From: CAITNM01 sp021298215
GTDB taxonomy: Bacteria; Pseudomonadota; Alphaproteobacteria; Paracaedibacterales; CAITNM01
Assembly (NCBI GenBank): GCA_046309815.1
Contig: JBKCOJ010000008.1
Span: 1 to 64,000, forward strand
DNA length: 64,000 bases
Reading direction: 5' to 3'
Position numbers and translations under genes: made by a program
The notes under the pieces: generated by a model
Seen by the model: the letters and a program-made list of their open reading frames with translations, nothing else
Told to the model about the DNA's origin: nothing
The model's database searches: none
Part shown: positions 43,901-53,150 of the stretch, in pieces
Numbering within the stretch: the stretch's first letter is position 1
How the letters are laid out: every line of letters starts with the position of its first letter

Positions 43901-44398
43901 ATGCTTTTTATGATCGCGGTTGTGATATTGCTTGAGATGCAGGCGGCTGATTTGGATGGATATATTTCAGATGAAGATTTAGGGGGAAATACAAGGTTTC
44001 TCTCAGCAGATACTGGTTTCGATGATCTTGCTCGAGCTCTGAGTACGCGCTGTAGTATTTCTACCTCTCACCTTACTGAACGAGAAGATAGTTCTGAACA
44101 AGGAAGTAATAACGAGGACGCGAGGTTGCCGGATTTTATTGGCATACTTGAAAAAACCGAGGAGGTTTTTGATGTGGTGATGGCTGATCCTGTTGAAGAT
44201 ATAGTGCCAGAAAGTAGCTTTAAAATTGGTTTGAGAGTGCCCAAAAAAACTGTGAACAGCAGAAATGGCAAGAAAAATAAATCAAAGAAAGGTGTTTCAC
44301 CAAAAAGTATTAGTTATGGGATTTCGCCCGGTGTGATTGAGGAGATCGATGCGTCTGCTCAGGAACCTGTTAAGAAAAAATCTCGCCCTAACGATTAA
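43901..44398 (+). CDS. Small secreted protein with basic NLS-like tail, unknown
   Basis: 165-aa protein from ATG 43901 (a GTG at 43892 is in frame). Residues 1-15 are a signal peptide (MLFMIAVVILLEMQAA). The mature part is acidic and Ser/Thr-rich to about residue 100, then lysine-rich (RNGKKNKSKKGVSPKS) and ends in VKKKSRPND. No family is recognised. Basic clusters of this kind resemble nuclear localisation signals, also seen in the protein at 9765-11246. It stands alone, after an AT-rich gap. Confidence 0.5.
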   Translation: MLFMIAVVILLEMQAADLDGYISDEDLGGNTRFLSADTGFDDLARALSTRCSISTSHLTEREDSSEQGSNNEDARLPDFIGILEKTEEVFDVVMADPVEDIVPESSFKIGLRVPKKTVNSRNGKKNKSKKGVSPKSISYGISPGVIEEIDASAQEPVKKKSRPND

Positions 44399-44413
44399 GC
44401 CTGATAAGCAGAG

Positions 44414-45316
44414 TTAATTTTTCTTAAATGCAATGCTACGCCAACCTGAGATGCTGATTTGTGAATCAATCGCGAAGCCGCAAGCGATGTAAGCGTTAAT
44501 GACCATAGGAGCCTGTTTGTCGAGTAGACCTGAAACGATAATATGGCCTCCGGGTTGGATGTGTTTTTTCATATTTGGCGCCAGGCGCACGAGGGGTTTT
44601 GCAAGGATATTAGCAAAGCAAAGGTCGTATTGTTGCCAGGTTTGAGGGTGCTGAAATCCGACTGAGCAAAGCACGTTGTAGTTATGTTCACAGCCATTAA
44701 GTTTGGTATTAAGGCGAGTGCGACGCGCGGCCTCGGCTTCAATATCAACAGCTGTGACGTGCATGTGCGGTTGGAGTTTTTTTGCGGCAATGCTTAACAC
44801 ACCACTGCCACAACCCATATCGAGCACATTTTTAAATTGATGTTTTTTAGCAAGTTGTACGAAAAGCTTGAGGCATCCTTGCGTGGTGGGATGTTCGCCG
44901 CTGCCAAAGGCAGTTGCAGCATTGATTTTTAAACCAATGCTGCCAGGCTTTAAAATGGCAGTACTTTCTGAACTGTGAATGACAAAAGGATGCACGTGAA
45001 TTTCTGGCTGACCCTGATGGCAAGCAAGTAACCAATTGGTATTTTCAACTTCTTCAACGATTGCTGAAATATTTGTGCCTAAAAGAGCAGCTGCTGTTTC
45101 GGCTTGGGCTTTACATTTTTGCACGTCGACATCTTCGCAGAGCATATCCACTTGAAAGAGGCTGGAAATGGGAAAGCCGTTTTCATCCGTGATGGGAGCG
45201 GGGGCGGAGGTGGAGTCTTCAAAGACGATGAGGCTTTCGCAGATATCTTCTAGAGCTTGCTGAAAGGACTCAACGATGGTGTAGGGTACAACGCAGCGGA
45301 CGAGATATTTAGCCAT
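44414..45316 (-). CDS. prmA: Ribosomal protein L11 methyltransferase
   Basis: 300-aa SAM-dependent enzyme trimethylating ribosomal protein L11. It has KINAATAFGSGEHPTTQGCL, the SAM loop VLDMGCGSGVLSIAA, and the FANILAKPLVRLAP active-site NILA motif. Its start overlaps the mrp stop by eight bases, so the two are coupled. Confidence 0.94.
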   Translation of the reverse strand: MAKYLVRCVVPYTIVESFQQALEDICESLIVFEDSTSAPAPITDENGFPISSLFQVDMLCEDVDVQKCKAQAETAAALLGTNISAIVEEVENTNWLLACHQGQPEIHVHPFVIHSSESTAILKPGSIGLKINAATAFGSGEHPTTQGCLKLFVQLAKKHQFKNVLDMGCGSGVLSIAAKKLQPHMHVTAVDIEAEAARRTRLNTKLNGCEHNYNVLCSVGFQHPQTWQQYDLCFANILAKPLVRLAPNMKKHIQPGGHIIVSGLLDKQAPMVINAYIACGFAIDSQISISGWRSIAFKKN

Positions 45317-46337
45317 GCATGACCTCTGTTTTTATATGTTGCGCGATGTCTTTAAAGATATTGCTGATAGGGTGTGATGGGTAATTGATGAAAAATGGTT
45401 CGCCTTTGTCAGCGGATTCTCTAAAGGCGATATCGAGTGGGATAGAGCCAAGCAGAGAAATTTTCTGCTGGAGGCATTCCGTATGGGCTCCATCTTTTGT
45501 AAAAATATGTGAATCAAGACCGCAGCCTGGACAGTGGAAATGGCTCATGTTTTCGATGATACCTAGGATAGGGATATTTACCTTTTCAAACATTTTAATA
45601 GCACGGCGCGCATCAATAAGGGCGAGTTCTTGTGGGGTTGTGGTAATGATGGCGCCAGAAAGATTGGCTTTTTGAGCCATGGTTAGCTGCGCGTCGCCAG
45701 TGCCTGGGGGAAGATCAATGAAAAGTATATCTAGCTCAAAGCCGTCGTGATTCCATAAAACGTCACCAAGCATTTGTGTGACGGCGCTTTGCACCATAAG
45801 ACCACGCCAAATAACGGCGGCATCTTTTGGCACCATGAAACCCATCGACATCAGTTTGAGATTAAATTTGTGATGAGGAATGAGTTTTTTTCCAGGAGCA
45901 ACGTCTGGTTTTTCGAAGATGTTTGTCATGGTGGGCAGTGAGGGGCCATAGATATCAGCGTCTAAGATGCCAACCTTAAGTCCTAGTGATTGCGTAGCAA
46001 GAGCAAGATTCAGGCAAATAGAAGATTTACCCACGCCGCCTTTTCCTGAAGCAATGGCTATTACATGGCGCACACCTACGATACCAGACGTAGCTACTTT
46101 TTCTTTTGTTGTATGACGATGAAACGAAATCATGATGGGTAGAGGGCAAATCTTTTCGCATTCCCGTTGAATTGCTTGCTCCCAAGTTTTGTTTGATGTT
46201 GCAAAATCCTCAGGGAGCCTAAATACCAAGAGAGCTTTAGTTTCATCAATTTGGATGTGCTCCAGCAAATCAAGCGCTAACAGGGTGGTTCCTGGTAGCG
46301 TGAGATTTTGTAACGATTGACGAATTGCTGTTTCCAC
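45309..46337 (-). CDS. mrp: Mrp/ApbC family Fe-S cluster carrier ATPase
   Basis: 342-aa protein. The deviant Walker A is GKGGVGKSS (residues 98-106). A CxxC pair in HFHCPGCGLDS bridges a [4Fe-4S] cluster at the dimer interface. The N terminus has the MIP18/DUF59-like region. It delivers Fe-S clusters to apoproteins. It is upstream of prmA on the minus strand. Confidence 0.94.
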   Translation of the reverse strand: METAIRQSLQNLTLPGTTLLALDLLEHIQIDETKALLVFRLPEDFATSNKTWEQAIQRECEKICPLPIMISFHRHTTKEKVATSGIVGVRHVIAIASGKGGVGKSSICLNLALATQSLGLKVGILDADIYGPSLPTMTNIFEKPDVAPGKKLIPHHKFNLKLMSMGFMVPKDAAVIWRGLMVQSAVTQMLGDVLWNHDGFELDILFIDLPPGTGDAQLTMAQKANLSGAIITTTPQELALIDARRAIKMFEKVNIPILGIIENMSHFHCPGCGLDSHIFTKDGAHTECLQQKISLLGSIPLDIAFRESADKGEPFFINYPSHPISNIFKDIAQHIKTEVMHG

Positions 46338-46518
46338 GTAAAAGTTTAGCTTTAAAAATTATCGACAGCTTAACACTGATGGTGGGGAAATCTCAACGAT
46401 TAGGTATGGGGGTGTTAAAGAAATTTATTAAGCATATTATTCAAATAAACGGAGATATACAAACAGAAGCGCAAAATTCGTTGACGAAAAAGCAATTTAA
46501 CCGTATAGTTCATTCCAA

Positions 46519-46594
46519 GTCCCCATCGTCTAGAGGCCTAGGACATCGCCCTTTCAAGGCGGCAACACGGGTTCGAATCCCGTTGGGGACGCCA
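46519..46594 (+). tRNA. tRNA-Glu (TTC anticodon)
   Basis: A 76-base cloverleaf with the 3' CCA encoded. The acceptor GTCCCCA pairs with TGGGGAC, the D arm contains CTAGAGGCCTAGGACA, the anticodon loop is CTTTCAA (anticodon TTC) on a TCGCC/GGCGG stem, and the T arm is ACGGGTTCGAATCCCGT. A T6 run follows directly. The 2-thiouridine modifying enzyme mnmA (19514-20623) acts on this tRNA. Confidence 0.97.
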
Positions 46595-46672
46595 TTTTTT
46601 ATTTCCCATCATCTTTATTGTCATCCGTATATTTGCTAGGTTTGCAAAATAGCCTTTTAATATTTATTGATT

Positions 46673-48547
46673 ATGTGCGGTATTACCGGTTTTTGGGATC
46701 CTCATCAAAAATTTTCAAATTACGAAAAACTTGCCGAGGCAATGGCGCAAGATATTTATTTGCGTGGGCCTGATTCTCATGGAGTGTGGGTGGATCATGA
46801 GCAGGGAGTGGCGTTAGCACATAGACGCTTATCAATTGTTGATTTATCGCCAGCAGGACATCAGCCCATGGTTTCTCATTCTGGACGCTATGTGATGGTT
46901 TATAACGGCGAGGTTTTTAATGGCGCAGAGCTTAAAACATCCTTTTGCGATATCAATTTTAAAGGGCATTCTGATACTGAAATAATGTTGGCAGCTTTTG
47001 ATGCATGGGGTATTGAGGCCTCGGTTAAGTTATTTATTGGTATGTTTGCGTTTGCGGTTTGGGATAAAAAAACGCAAATACTAACATTAGTGCGTGATCG
47101 TGTAGGTATAAAGCCTTTGTATTTTGGCTATATGGATAATGTATGGTTGTTTGGATCGCAGCCAAAAAGTTTGATGCAGCATCCTGCCTGGAAAGCTGAA
47201 TTAAATGCAGACGTGGCGCAAGAATTTTTTGCATTTGGGTATGTTCCAGAAGCAGCGTGTATTTTTAAAAATTTGCAAAAAGTGAAGCCTGGAACGGTAG
47301 TACAGTTGCATGCTAATGGTAGGCATGAAACATCTGCTTATTGGGATTTAGGTGAGGGGATTTCTCAAGCTAAAAACTACCATGAGAAAAAAAGTGATCA
47401 GGAATGGATTGATTCAACGCATGCGCTTTTGAAAGACGCGGTGAAAAGGCGTTGTCAGGCGGATGTGCCATTAGGGGCGTTTTTATCAGGCGGTATTGAT
47501 AGCTCGTTGGTGGTGAGTTTAATGCAGTCACAATCGGTTGATCGTATTAAAACGTTTTCGATTGGGTTTGATATTCCTAATTATAATGAAGCGCCATTTG
47601 CCAAAAAAATTGCTGAGCATTTGAGGACCGATCATCACGAATTTTATGTTTCAGCCCAAGAAGCGCAAAATGTGATTCCAAATTTAGCTTCTACGTACGA
47701 TGAGCCTTTCGCGGATGTTTCGCAAATTCCAACGTATTTGGTTTCAAAATTAGCGAGAAATCATGTGACAGTGAGCCTTTCTGGTGATGGAGGTGATGAG
47801 CTTTTTGCAGGGTATAATCGCTATACAGTGGGTAGAAGCTTGTGGAGGATGAAAAGCTATACACCATGTTTCTTGAAATGGTTGATAAAGCAACTGCGAT
47901 GTTTGCCTTTATCGTTTTGGAAAACATTGGAAAAAATTCCGGGCTGTCCACATCGCTTAGCAGACAAAATTGAGCGAGGAATTCATTTATTTGAAGCAAA
48001 AGATATAGCGGATTGTTATGCAATGCTTGTGCATCATTGGAATACGGGGGCAGAAAATCATTTTGCAAAACATCCTCTTTTAAAAGATAGCATTGAGAAT
48101 TTTCAATATTGGGACATGCTGACGTATCTGCCGGGTGATATTTTGACAAAGGTGGATAGAGCAAGTATGCAGGTGAGTTTAGAGGCGCGTGTGCCGTTGC
48201 TCGATCATCGTTTGATAGCTCTTGCTTGGCAATTGCCAGAGCATCTGAAACTTCGAGGCGGTAAAGGTAAGTGGATTTTGAGAGAAATTTTGAAATCATA
48301 TGTGCCAGAAAAATTATTTGATAGGCCGAAGATGGGCTTTGGCGTACCGATTGATACATGGTTACGTGGTGATTTAAAAGATTGGGCGCATAGTTTGCTA
48401 TTTTCTTCTTCTTTGGAAGAGTTTGGCATCAGCGCGTCGGCACTTGAACAGACGTGGGATAAACATCAGTGTGGATCGTATAATTATCAATACAAATTGT
48501 GGCTTGCGTTGATGTTTCAACAATGGCGCAGTCAATACAAGCTGTAA
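46673..48547 (+). CDS. asnB: Glutamine-hydrolysing asparagine synthetase
   Basis: 624-aa enzyme. The N-terminal glutaminase has Cys2 as nucleophile (MCGITGFWDP). The C-terminal synthetase domain has the ATP pyrophosphatase loop FLSGGIDSSLVVSL near residue 265, SGDGGDELFAGYNRY, and the MGFGVPIDTWLRGDL end that is typical of the longer AsnB forms often found near surface polysaccharide genes. ATG 46673 is required so that Cys follows Met. It follows tRNA-Glu by 78 bases. Confidence 0.93.
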   Translation: MCGITGFWDPHQKFSNYEKLAEAMAQDIYLRGPDSHGVWVDHEQGVALAHRRLSIVDLSPAGHQPMVSHSGRYVMVYNGEVFNGAELKTSFCDINFKGHSDTEIMLAAFDAWGIEASVKLFIGMFAFAVWDKKTQILTLVRDRVGIKPLYFGYMDNVWLFGSQPKSLMQHPAWKAELNADVAQEFFAFGYVPEAACIFKNLQKVKPGTVVQLHANGRHETSAYWDLGEGISQAKNYHEKKSDQEWIDSTHALLKDAVKRRCQADVPLGAFLSGGIDSSLVVSLMQSQSVDRIKTFSIGFDIPNYNEAPFAKKIAEHLRTDHHEFYVSAQEAQNVIPNLASTYDEPFADVSQIPTYLVSKLARNHVTVSLSGDGGDELFAGYNRYTVGRSLWRMKSYTPCFLKWLIKQLRCLPLSFWKTLEKIPGCPHRLADKIERGIHLFEAKDIADCYAMLVHHWNTGAENHFAKHPLLKDSIENFQYWDMLTYLPGDILTKVDRASMQVSLEARVPLLDHRLIALAWQLPEHLKLRGGKGKWILREILKSYVPEKLFDRPKMGFGVPIDTWLRGDLKDWAHSLLFSSSLEEFGISASALEQTWDKHQCGSYNYQYKLWLALMFQQWRSQYKL

Positions 48548-48610
48548 GCTTGACTTTAATGTTAAAAAGGCCTATTTCCTTTGGTATCTTCATGAGTTTC
48601 GCATGGCTTG

Positions 48611-49735
48611 ATGTACCCTAGAGAGACGCTCAAACTGCTTATAATTTTTATTTGTGTTTGGGTGCATGCGTCCAATATTTTAACGCTACCTTACTTTAAT
48701 GCTTTTTTAGAACAGCAAGCTTGGAATTTTACTTTATTGCAAGAAAATCCCGTAATGCCTTGGCATTTACTTGAATTCACGGCCAAAGTTTCTGGGTGTT
48801 ATTGCCTGGGTTATCTTGCTGATCGTATTGGTTTTTTTAAAACCATGAAGTTAATTACATTGGGTTATCTATTTCTTGCCGGCTTAGCATTTGGCATTTA
48901 TTTTTTCAGTATTAAAATCAACTCGTTGTTATTGATTACCCTCATTCGAAGTTGTCGACTTTTTTTAAAAAGCGCTATTGTTTTACCGCTTTTATATTTG
49001 TGCAGATTTTATACCCCATTAAAGCACTATCAAATTAGTGCGTTGATGCTCGTTGCCATTATGGGGGGGACGCTCACTGCTTACTATGGAAATTCTATAT
49101 ATTCCTTCTTCCAATGGGCAGGTTTTTTAATTATTCCGGATCTTGTTATTTTAGGATTCTGCATTTACCTGGCTAAACAGACAAGCATTGAAAAAATTAC
49201 AAGAATGAATTCTGCCAGTTTTTCTTCTAAGGTAATGGCTATACTCATCATTGGCGTCGGTAGCATAGGACTTTCTTATACTCCTTGTTTTACAGATTGG
49301 TATATGAGTAATGTGATGATTGCAACGCCATCTTCACTAATGAATTTCATTATTCTATTAAGTCTTTTTCCATCAGCTTACTTTGCGAAAATTATGGGGC
49401 CGGTGCGTACGATGACTTTTTCCATGATTGGGATTTTTGTGGCGATGTTATTGCTAATGGCTGATAGTTACATAGTGCATCAAGTAGTTTTTGGTATAGG
49501 ATTTAGTCTCTTTTTAGCACCATCTCTTGCTTATGTTTATTCTGTTTTAAAGGGATTTCAGAGCTACGCTAAAATTACGTTATTCTTTGGATTTACCCAT
49601 GTTTCTTTTATTCTGTTTGCTACGTATGCGGCATCTTTAAGAATGATGCCCCCACCTTTTATCGGAGCAGCACTCATGATTAGCATGATGGCGGCGTGTA
49701 TTGGGATACAAAAAAAATATAAAGTTTTGCATTGA
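48611..49735 (+). CDS. MFS transporter, unknown substrate
   Basis: 374-aa integral membrane protein with about eleven to twelve hydrophobic helices and the MFS loop 2-3 pattern (GYLADRIGFFKTMKLI). The closest look is to ProP/sugar-porter-type carriers, but the N terminus is short and the second half lacks strong motifs. Substrate cannot be predicted. ATG 48611 is preferred over the adjacent TTG 48608. It stands between asnB and gltA, with no evident operon. Confidence 0.75.
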   Translation: MYPRETLKLLIIFICVWVHASNILTLPYFNAFLEQQAWNFTLLQENPVMPWHLLEFTAKVSGCYCLGYLADRIGFFKTMKLITLGYLFLAGLAFGIYFFSIKINSLLLITLIRSCRLFLKSAIVLPLLYLCRFYTPLKHYQISALMLVAIMGGTLTAYYGNSIYSFFQWAGFLIIPDLVILGFCIYLAKQTSIEKITRMNSASFSSKVMAILIIGVGSIGLSYTPCFTDWYMSNVMIATPSSLMNFIILLSLFPSAYFAKIMGPVRTMTFSMIGIFVAMLLLMADSYIVHQVVFGIGFSLFLAPSLAYVYSVLKGFQSYAKITLFFGFTHVSFILFATYAASLRMMPPPFIGAALMISMMAACIGIQKKYKVLH

Positions 49736-49861
49736 ATGTATTTCTCGATTAAGCATTCTGTTTATGTGATTTTTTCGCGATAATTTAAAGTACCGAACCT
49801 ACTTTTTCTTTGGTACAGTTACTTAAAATGTTCGTAATTTTTCGCATATAGGGAAATTGAA

Positions 49862-51127
49862 ATGGTTCGCAAAGCAACAATTACAATTGATGGAAAAACG
49901 GTTGAATTGCCTATTCTTGAAGGGAGTTTCGGTCCGGCTGCGATTGATGTGCGAAGCTTATATCAAGAAACAGGTATGTTTTGTTACGACCCCGGATTTA
50001 TGTCAACGGCGAGTTGTTCATCGGGTATCACCTATATTGACGGTGATAAAGGCGTGTTGTTATATCGCGGATATCCAGTTGACGAGCTTGTTGAAAAATG
50101 TGACTTTTTGGATGTTGCGTATTTACTTTTTTATGGTGAATTGCCTAATGCACAAGAGAAAGAAGAGTTTGAAAAATCGGTAACGCAGCACACCATGGTG
50201 CATGAGCAGTTGCGTTCTTTCTTCCAAGGGTTTCGTCGTGACGCGCACCCCATGGCGATTATGGTTGGCGTGGTTGGAGCGCTTTCCGCTTTTTATCATG
50301 ACAATTTGGATATTTATGATCCAAAGCAAAGAGAAACGGCTTTTCATCGGATCATTGCAAAAATGCCGACCATTGCTGCAATGGCGTATAATTATTCGCG
50401 AGGATGTCCGCTGCCTTATCCTCAAAATGATTTAACCTATGCACAGAATTTTTTGAAAATGATGTTTGGGCTGCCTTCGGAAAAATATCAAATTAATCCA
50501 ATTGTGGCTAAAGCGATGGATATTATTTTTATTTTGCATGCGGATCATGAGCAGAACGCGTCGACATCAACCGTGCGACTTGCGGGATCGAGCAAGGCTA
50601 ATCCGTTTGCGTGCATAGCCTCTGGCATTGCAGCGCTTTGGGGGCCTGCGCATGGAGGTGCTAATGAAGCAGTATTGAAAATGCTGGAGCAAATAGGATC
50701 GGTTGAAAATATTCCAGCGTTTATCAATCGTGCGAAAGATAAAAAAGATACGTTTCGTTTGATGGGATTTGGGCACCGCGTGTATAAAAATTATGACCCC
50801 AGGGCACGCATTATGCGCAAGGCTTGCCATGATGTGTTGGATCAATTGGGGATACAAGATCCTCTGCTGGATATAGCACTTAAGCTGGAAGAAATTGCAC
50901 TAAAGGATCAATATTTTATTGACAATAAATTATACCCAAACGTGGATTTTTACTCAGGACTCGTGTTTAGAGCACTGAACATTCCAACGTCAATGTTTAC
51001 GGTTATTTTTTCAGTGGCACGTACGGTTGGATGGATTGCGCATTGGAATGAGATGATGGCGGATCCGGGGCAAAAAATTGGACGACCACGGCAGTTGTAC
51101 ACGGGATCTGTGCTTCGGCATTTGTAG
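49862..51127 (+). CDS. gltA: Citrate synthase
   Basis: 421-aa type II (hexameric, NADH-sensitive family) citrate synthase of the proteobacterial form. Active-site segments are ILHADHEQNASTSTVRL, GPAHGGANEAVL (His) and GFGHRVYKNYDPRARI (His, Arg). The N terminus (ITIDGKTVELPILEG) matches alphaproteobacterial sequences. It forms the first TCA step with acnA and icd in the window. GTACC/GGTAC arms at about 49790-49816 give a possible leader hairpin. Confidence 0.97.
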   Translation: MVRKATITIDGKTVELPILEGSFGPAAIDVRSLYQETGMFCYDPGFMSTASCSSGITYIDGDKGVLLYRGYPVDELVEKCDFLDVAYLLFYGELPNAQEKEEFEKSVTQHTMVHEQLRSFFQGFRRDAHPMAIMVGVVGALSAFYHDNLDIYDPKQRETAFHRIIAKMPTIAAMAYNYSRGCPLPYPQNDLTYAQNFLKMMFGLPSEKYQINPIVAKAMDIIFILHADHEQNASTSTVRLAGSSKANPFACIASGIAALWGPAHGGANEAVLKMLEQIGSVENIPAFINRAKDKKDTFRLMGFGHRVYKNYDPRARIMRKACHDVLDQLGIQDPLLDIALKLEEIALKDQYFIDNKLYPNVDFYSGLVFRALNIPTSMFTVIFSVARTVGWIAHWNEMMADPGQKIGRPRQLYTGSVLRHL

Positions 51128-51130
51128 ATT

Positions 51131-52249
51131 TTAATCTTGTAAAAATTCTTTCAATTTTTCTAGACTTTCAGGCATATTTTTTCGTCCAAACCCTATGCGA
51201 AAGTGATTGCTTGAATGGCTATAGATAGAGGCTGGCATCAGTAAAACACCCTTGTCATCAACTAATCTTTTTGAAAAATTATCAATGGATTCCTCCTTTT
51301 TATAGCGCACAAATCCAACGCAGCCTCCCTGAGGGCGAACCCAGGAAAAGAGTTCGCGATATTGATCCATAAAACTATCAAGAAGCTGAAGATTTTTGTC
51401 TACTATCTGGTTATTGCGTGCGAGGATTTTATCTTTGTTTTCAAGGGCGATAAGGCTGAGTATTTCTGAAGGGGCGCTGTTGCAAATGGACGTGTAATGC
51501 TTCATTTGTTCAATTTTTTTAAGCAAATCATTATTTTGGCAAGCAATCCAACCTACGCGTAAGCCGGCTAGCCCGAAAGCTTTACTCATCACATTAAGTG
51601 AAAGTGCTTTTTCATAAAGTTCAACAGCGGAAGGTGCCCAACCTTCTGAAGGATTGCCCAAGAGACGATACACTTCATCTGAAAATAGCCATAAATTATG
51701 AGCTCGGCATACGTCTACTAAATCTTGCAATTCGTTTTTGGTAATCACTTGGCCGGTTGGGTTATGTGGAAAATTAATGACGATGCATTTTGTGTTCGGT
51801 TTGATAGCGTTCTGAATTTCTTGTAAATCGATACGCCAATAGTTTTCTTCACGAAGGGAAATGTGGGAAATAAGAGCACCCTTTAGTGCTGGGATTTCAG
51901 CAAGGGATTGATAACAAGGAGTAAGAACAATAACGTGATCATCTGGGTCGCATAGGGTATAAAGAGCACAAAAAATTCCTTCTTCTGCTCCTGAGAAGCA
52001 TAGAATATTATTGGCAGATAGTTTGGGATAAAAACTTTGGGTGATTTGCTCACGCAAAAGAGGGAGACCGCTAACTTCTGTATACCCAAGGCTTAATTTA
52101 TTCCAAGCATCTTTACTGCTGGATGATCCCATATCGATCATTTCCTGCATGGTGATGCTTTCGGCATCAGAGCAGCATAACAAATAGGGAGCTTTAAATT
52201 CGTATTGTCCTAGGTACTCTTCTAATTTGAAAATGTTGGGATTATTCAT
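51131..52249 (-). CDS. Class I/II PLP-dependent aminotransferase
   Basis: 372-aa fold-type I enzyme with PLP-binding lysine in NVMSKAFGLAGLRVGW, the NFPHNPTGQV segment and SDEVYR typical of the AspC-like family. The N terminus is short and begins at the FKLEEYLGQYEF region. Substrate is uncertain; it is not a close match to AspC or HisC. Relatives of this short kind include capreomycidine-synthase-like and other stand-alone aminotransferases. Its stop is three bases from that of the convergent gltA. Confidence 0.85.
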   Translation of the reverse strand: MNNPNIFKLEEYLGQYEFKAPYLLCCSDAESITMQEMIDMGSSSSKDAWNKLSLGYTEVSGLPLLREQITQSFYPKLSANNILCFSGAEEGIFCALYTLCDPDDHVIVLTPCYQSLAEIPALKGALISHISLREENYWRIDLQEIQNAIKPNTKCIVINFPHNPTGQVITKNELQDLVDVCRAHNLWLFSDEVYRLLGNPSEGWAPSAVELYEKALSLNVMSKAFGLAGLRVGWIACQNNDLLKKIEQMKHYTSICNSAPSEILSLIALENKDKILARNNQIVDKNLQLLDSFMDQYRELFSWVRPQGGCVGFVRYKKEESIDNFSKRLVDDKGVLLMPASIYSHSSNHFRIGFGRKNMPESLEKLKEFLQD

Positions 52250-52397
52250 GATAGTACGCTTTAAATCGAAATAAGTTAAAGCTAGAGTACCTTTTGTGTA
52301 GAGAATTTTCCAGTTTGGATTTAAGTATTCTTTATCAAATACTTTAGCTAGGAAACAGTTTTTGCTTATGCTATCTTGAGCGAAAATAGAGATTATA

Positions 52398-53147
52398 TTG
52401 ACGTTTGTGAAACGACTTCTTTCTGGTTTACTTGTGCTTCTGTTAGCTTCTTGCGCGGATGATGCTGAAAAATTTGATGAAATGTCGGTTGAGCAGCTGT
52501 ACTTATTGGCTGTTGATCGTTTAGAGGCTAAGAAATATAAAGAAGCAGGCGCTGCTTACGCTGAAGTTGAGCGTCAACATCCGTATTCAGATTGGTCTCT
52601 TAATGCGCAAGTGATGTCTGGATATACGTATTATTTAGCGAAAAAATATGAAGAAGCTGAAGAAGCATTTGAAATGTTTATTCAGTTACATCCGGGCCAT
52701 GAATATGTGCCGTATGCGATGTATATGTTAGGTCTGATTTCTTATGAACAAATACCCATTGTTGAGCGCGACCAAACACCAGCGAAAGAAAGCGCAGACG
52801 CTTTCCAAAAGCTCATTAATCGTTTTCCTAATAGTAAATACGCAAAAGATGGCCGTCTAAAAATTGATCTTATTCGCGACCATTTAGCGGCAAAAGAAGT
52901 TGAAATTGCCCGGTTTTATCAGCAAAAAGAAGCGCATTTGTCGGCAATAAATCGTTTACAGATGGTGATTAAAGAATACGAACATTCTGCACATGTTCCT
53001 GAAACTTTGTATCGTCTGACGCTTTCTTATTTAGCGCTAGGTATGTACGAAGAGGCTAAGGCGAGTGCTGCTGTGCTTGGTCACAATTATAATGATTCTG
53101 ACTGGTATGCCCAGACGTATGAAATTATGCAAGGGATTAAAAAGTAA
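52398..53147 (+). CDS. bamD: Outer-membrane assembly lipoprotein BamD
   Basis: 249-aa lipoprotein of the BAM complex. The signal ends at lipobox LLASC (Cys about 19), followed by five TPR-like repeats (EQLYLLAVDRLEAKKYKEAG, AFEMFIQLHPGHEYVPYAMY and similar). It has TTG 52398 or GTG 52407 as start; the latter gives a normal signal peptide (MKRLLSGLLVLLLASC). recN follows after three bases, the common alphaproteobacterial neighbour order. Confidence 0.93.
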   Translation: MTFVKRLLSGLLVLLLASCADDAEKFDEMSVEQLYLLAVDRLEAKKYKEAGAAYAEVERQHPYSDWSLNAQVMSGYTYYLAKKYEEAEEAFEMFIQLHPGHEYVPYAMYMLGLISYEQIPIVERDQTPAKESADAFQKLINRFPNSKYAKDGRLKIDLIRDHLAAKEVEIARFYQQKEAHLSAINRLQMVIKEYEHSAHVPETLYRLTLSYLALGMYEEAKASAAVLGHNYNDSDWYAQTYEIMQGIKK

Positions 53148-53150
53148 CCG

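Noticed and set aside
46325..46639. 104-aa open frame overlapping tRNA-Glu
   Set aside because: It runs through the tRNA cloverleaf and has no homology pattern.
47691..48359. 222-aa open frame antisense to asnB
   Set aside because: Asparagine synthetase on the other strand is clearly conserved through this region; the antisense frame has no start context and no family pattern.
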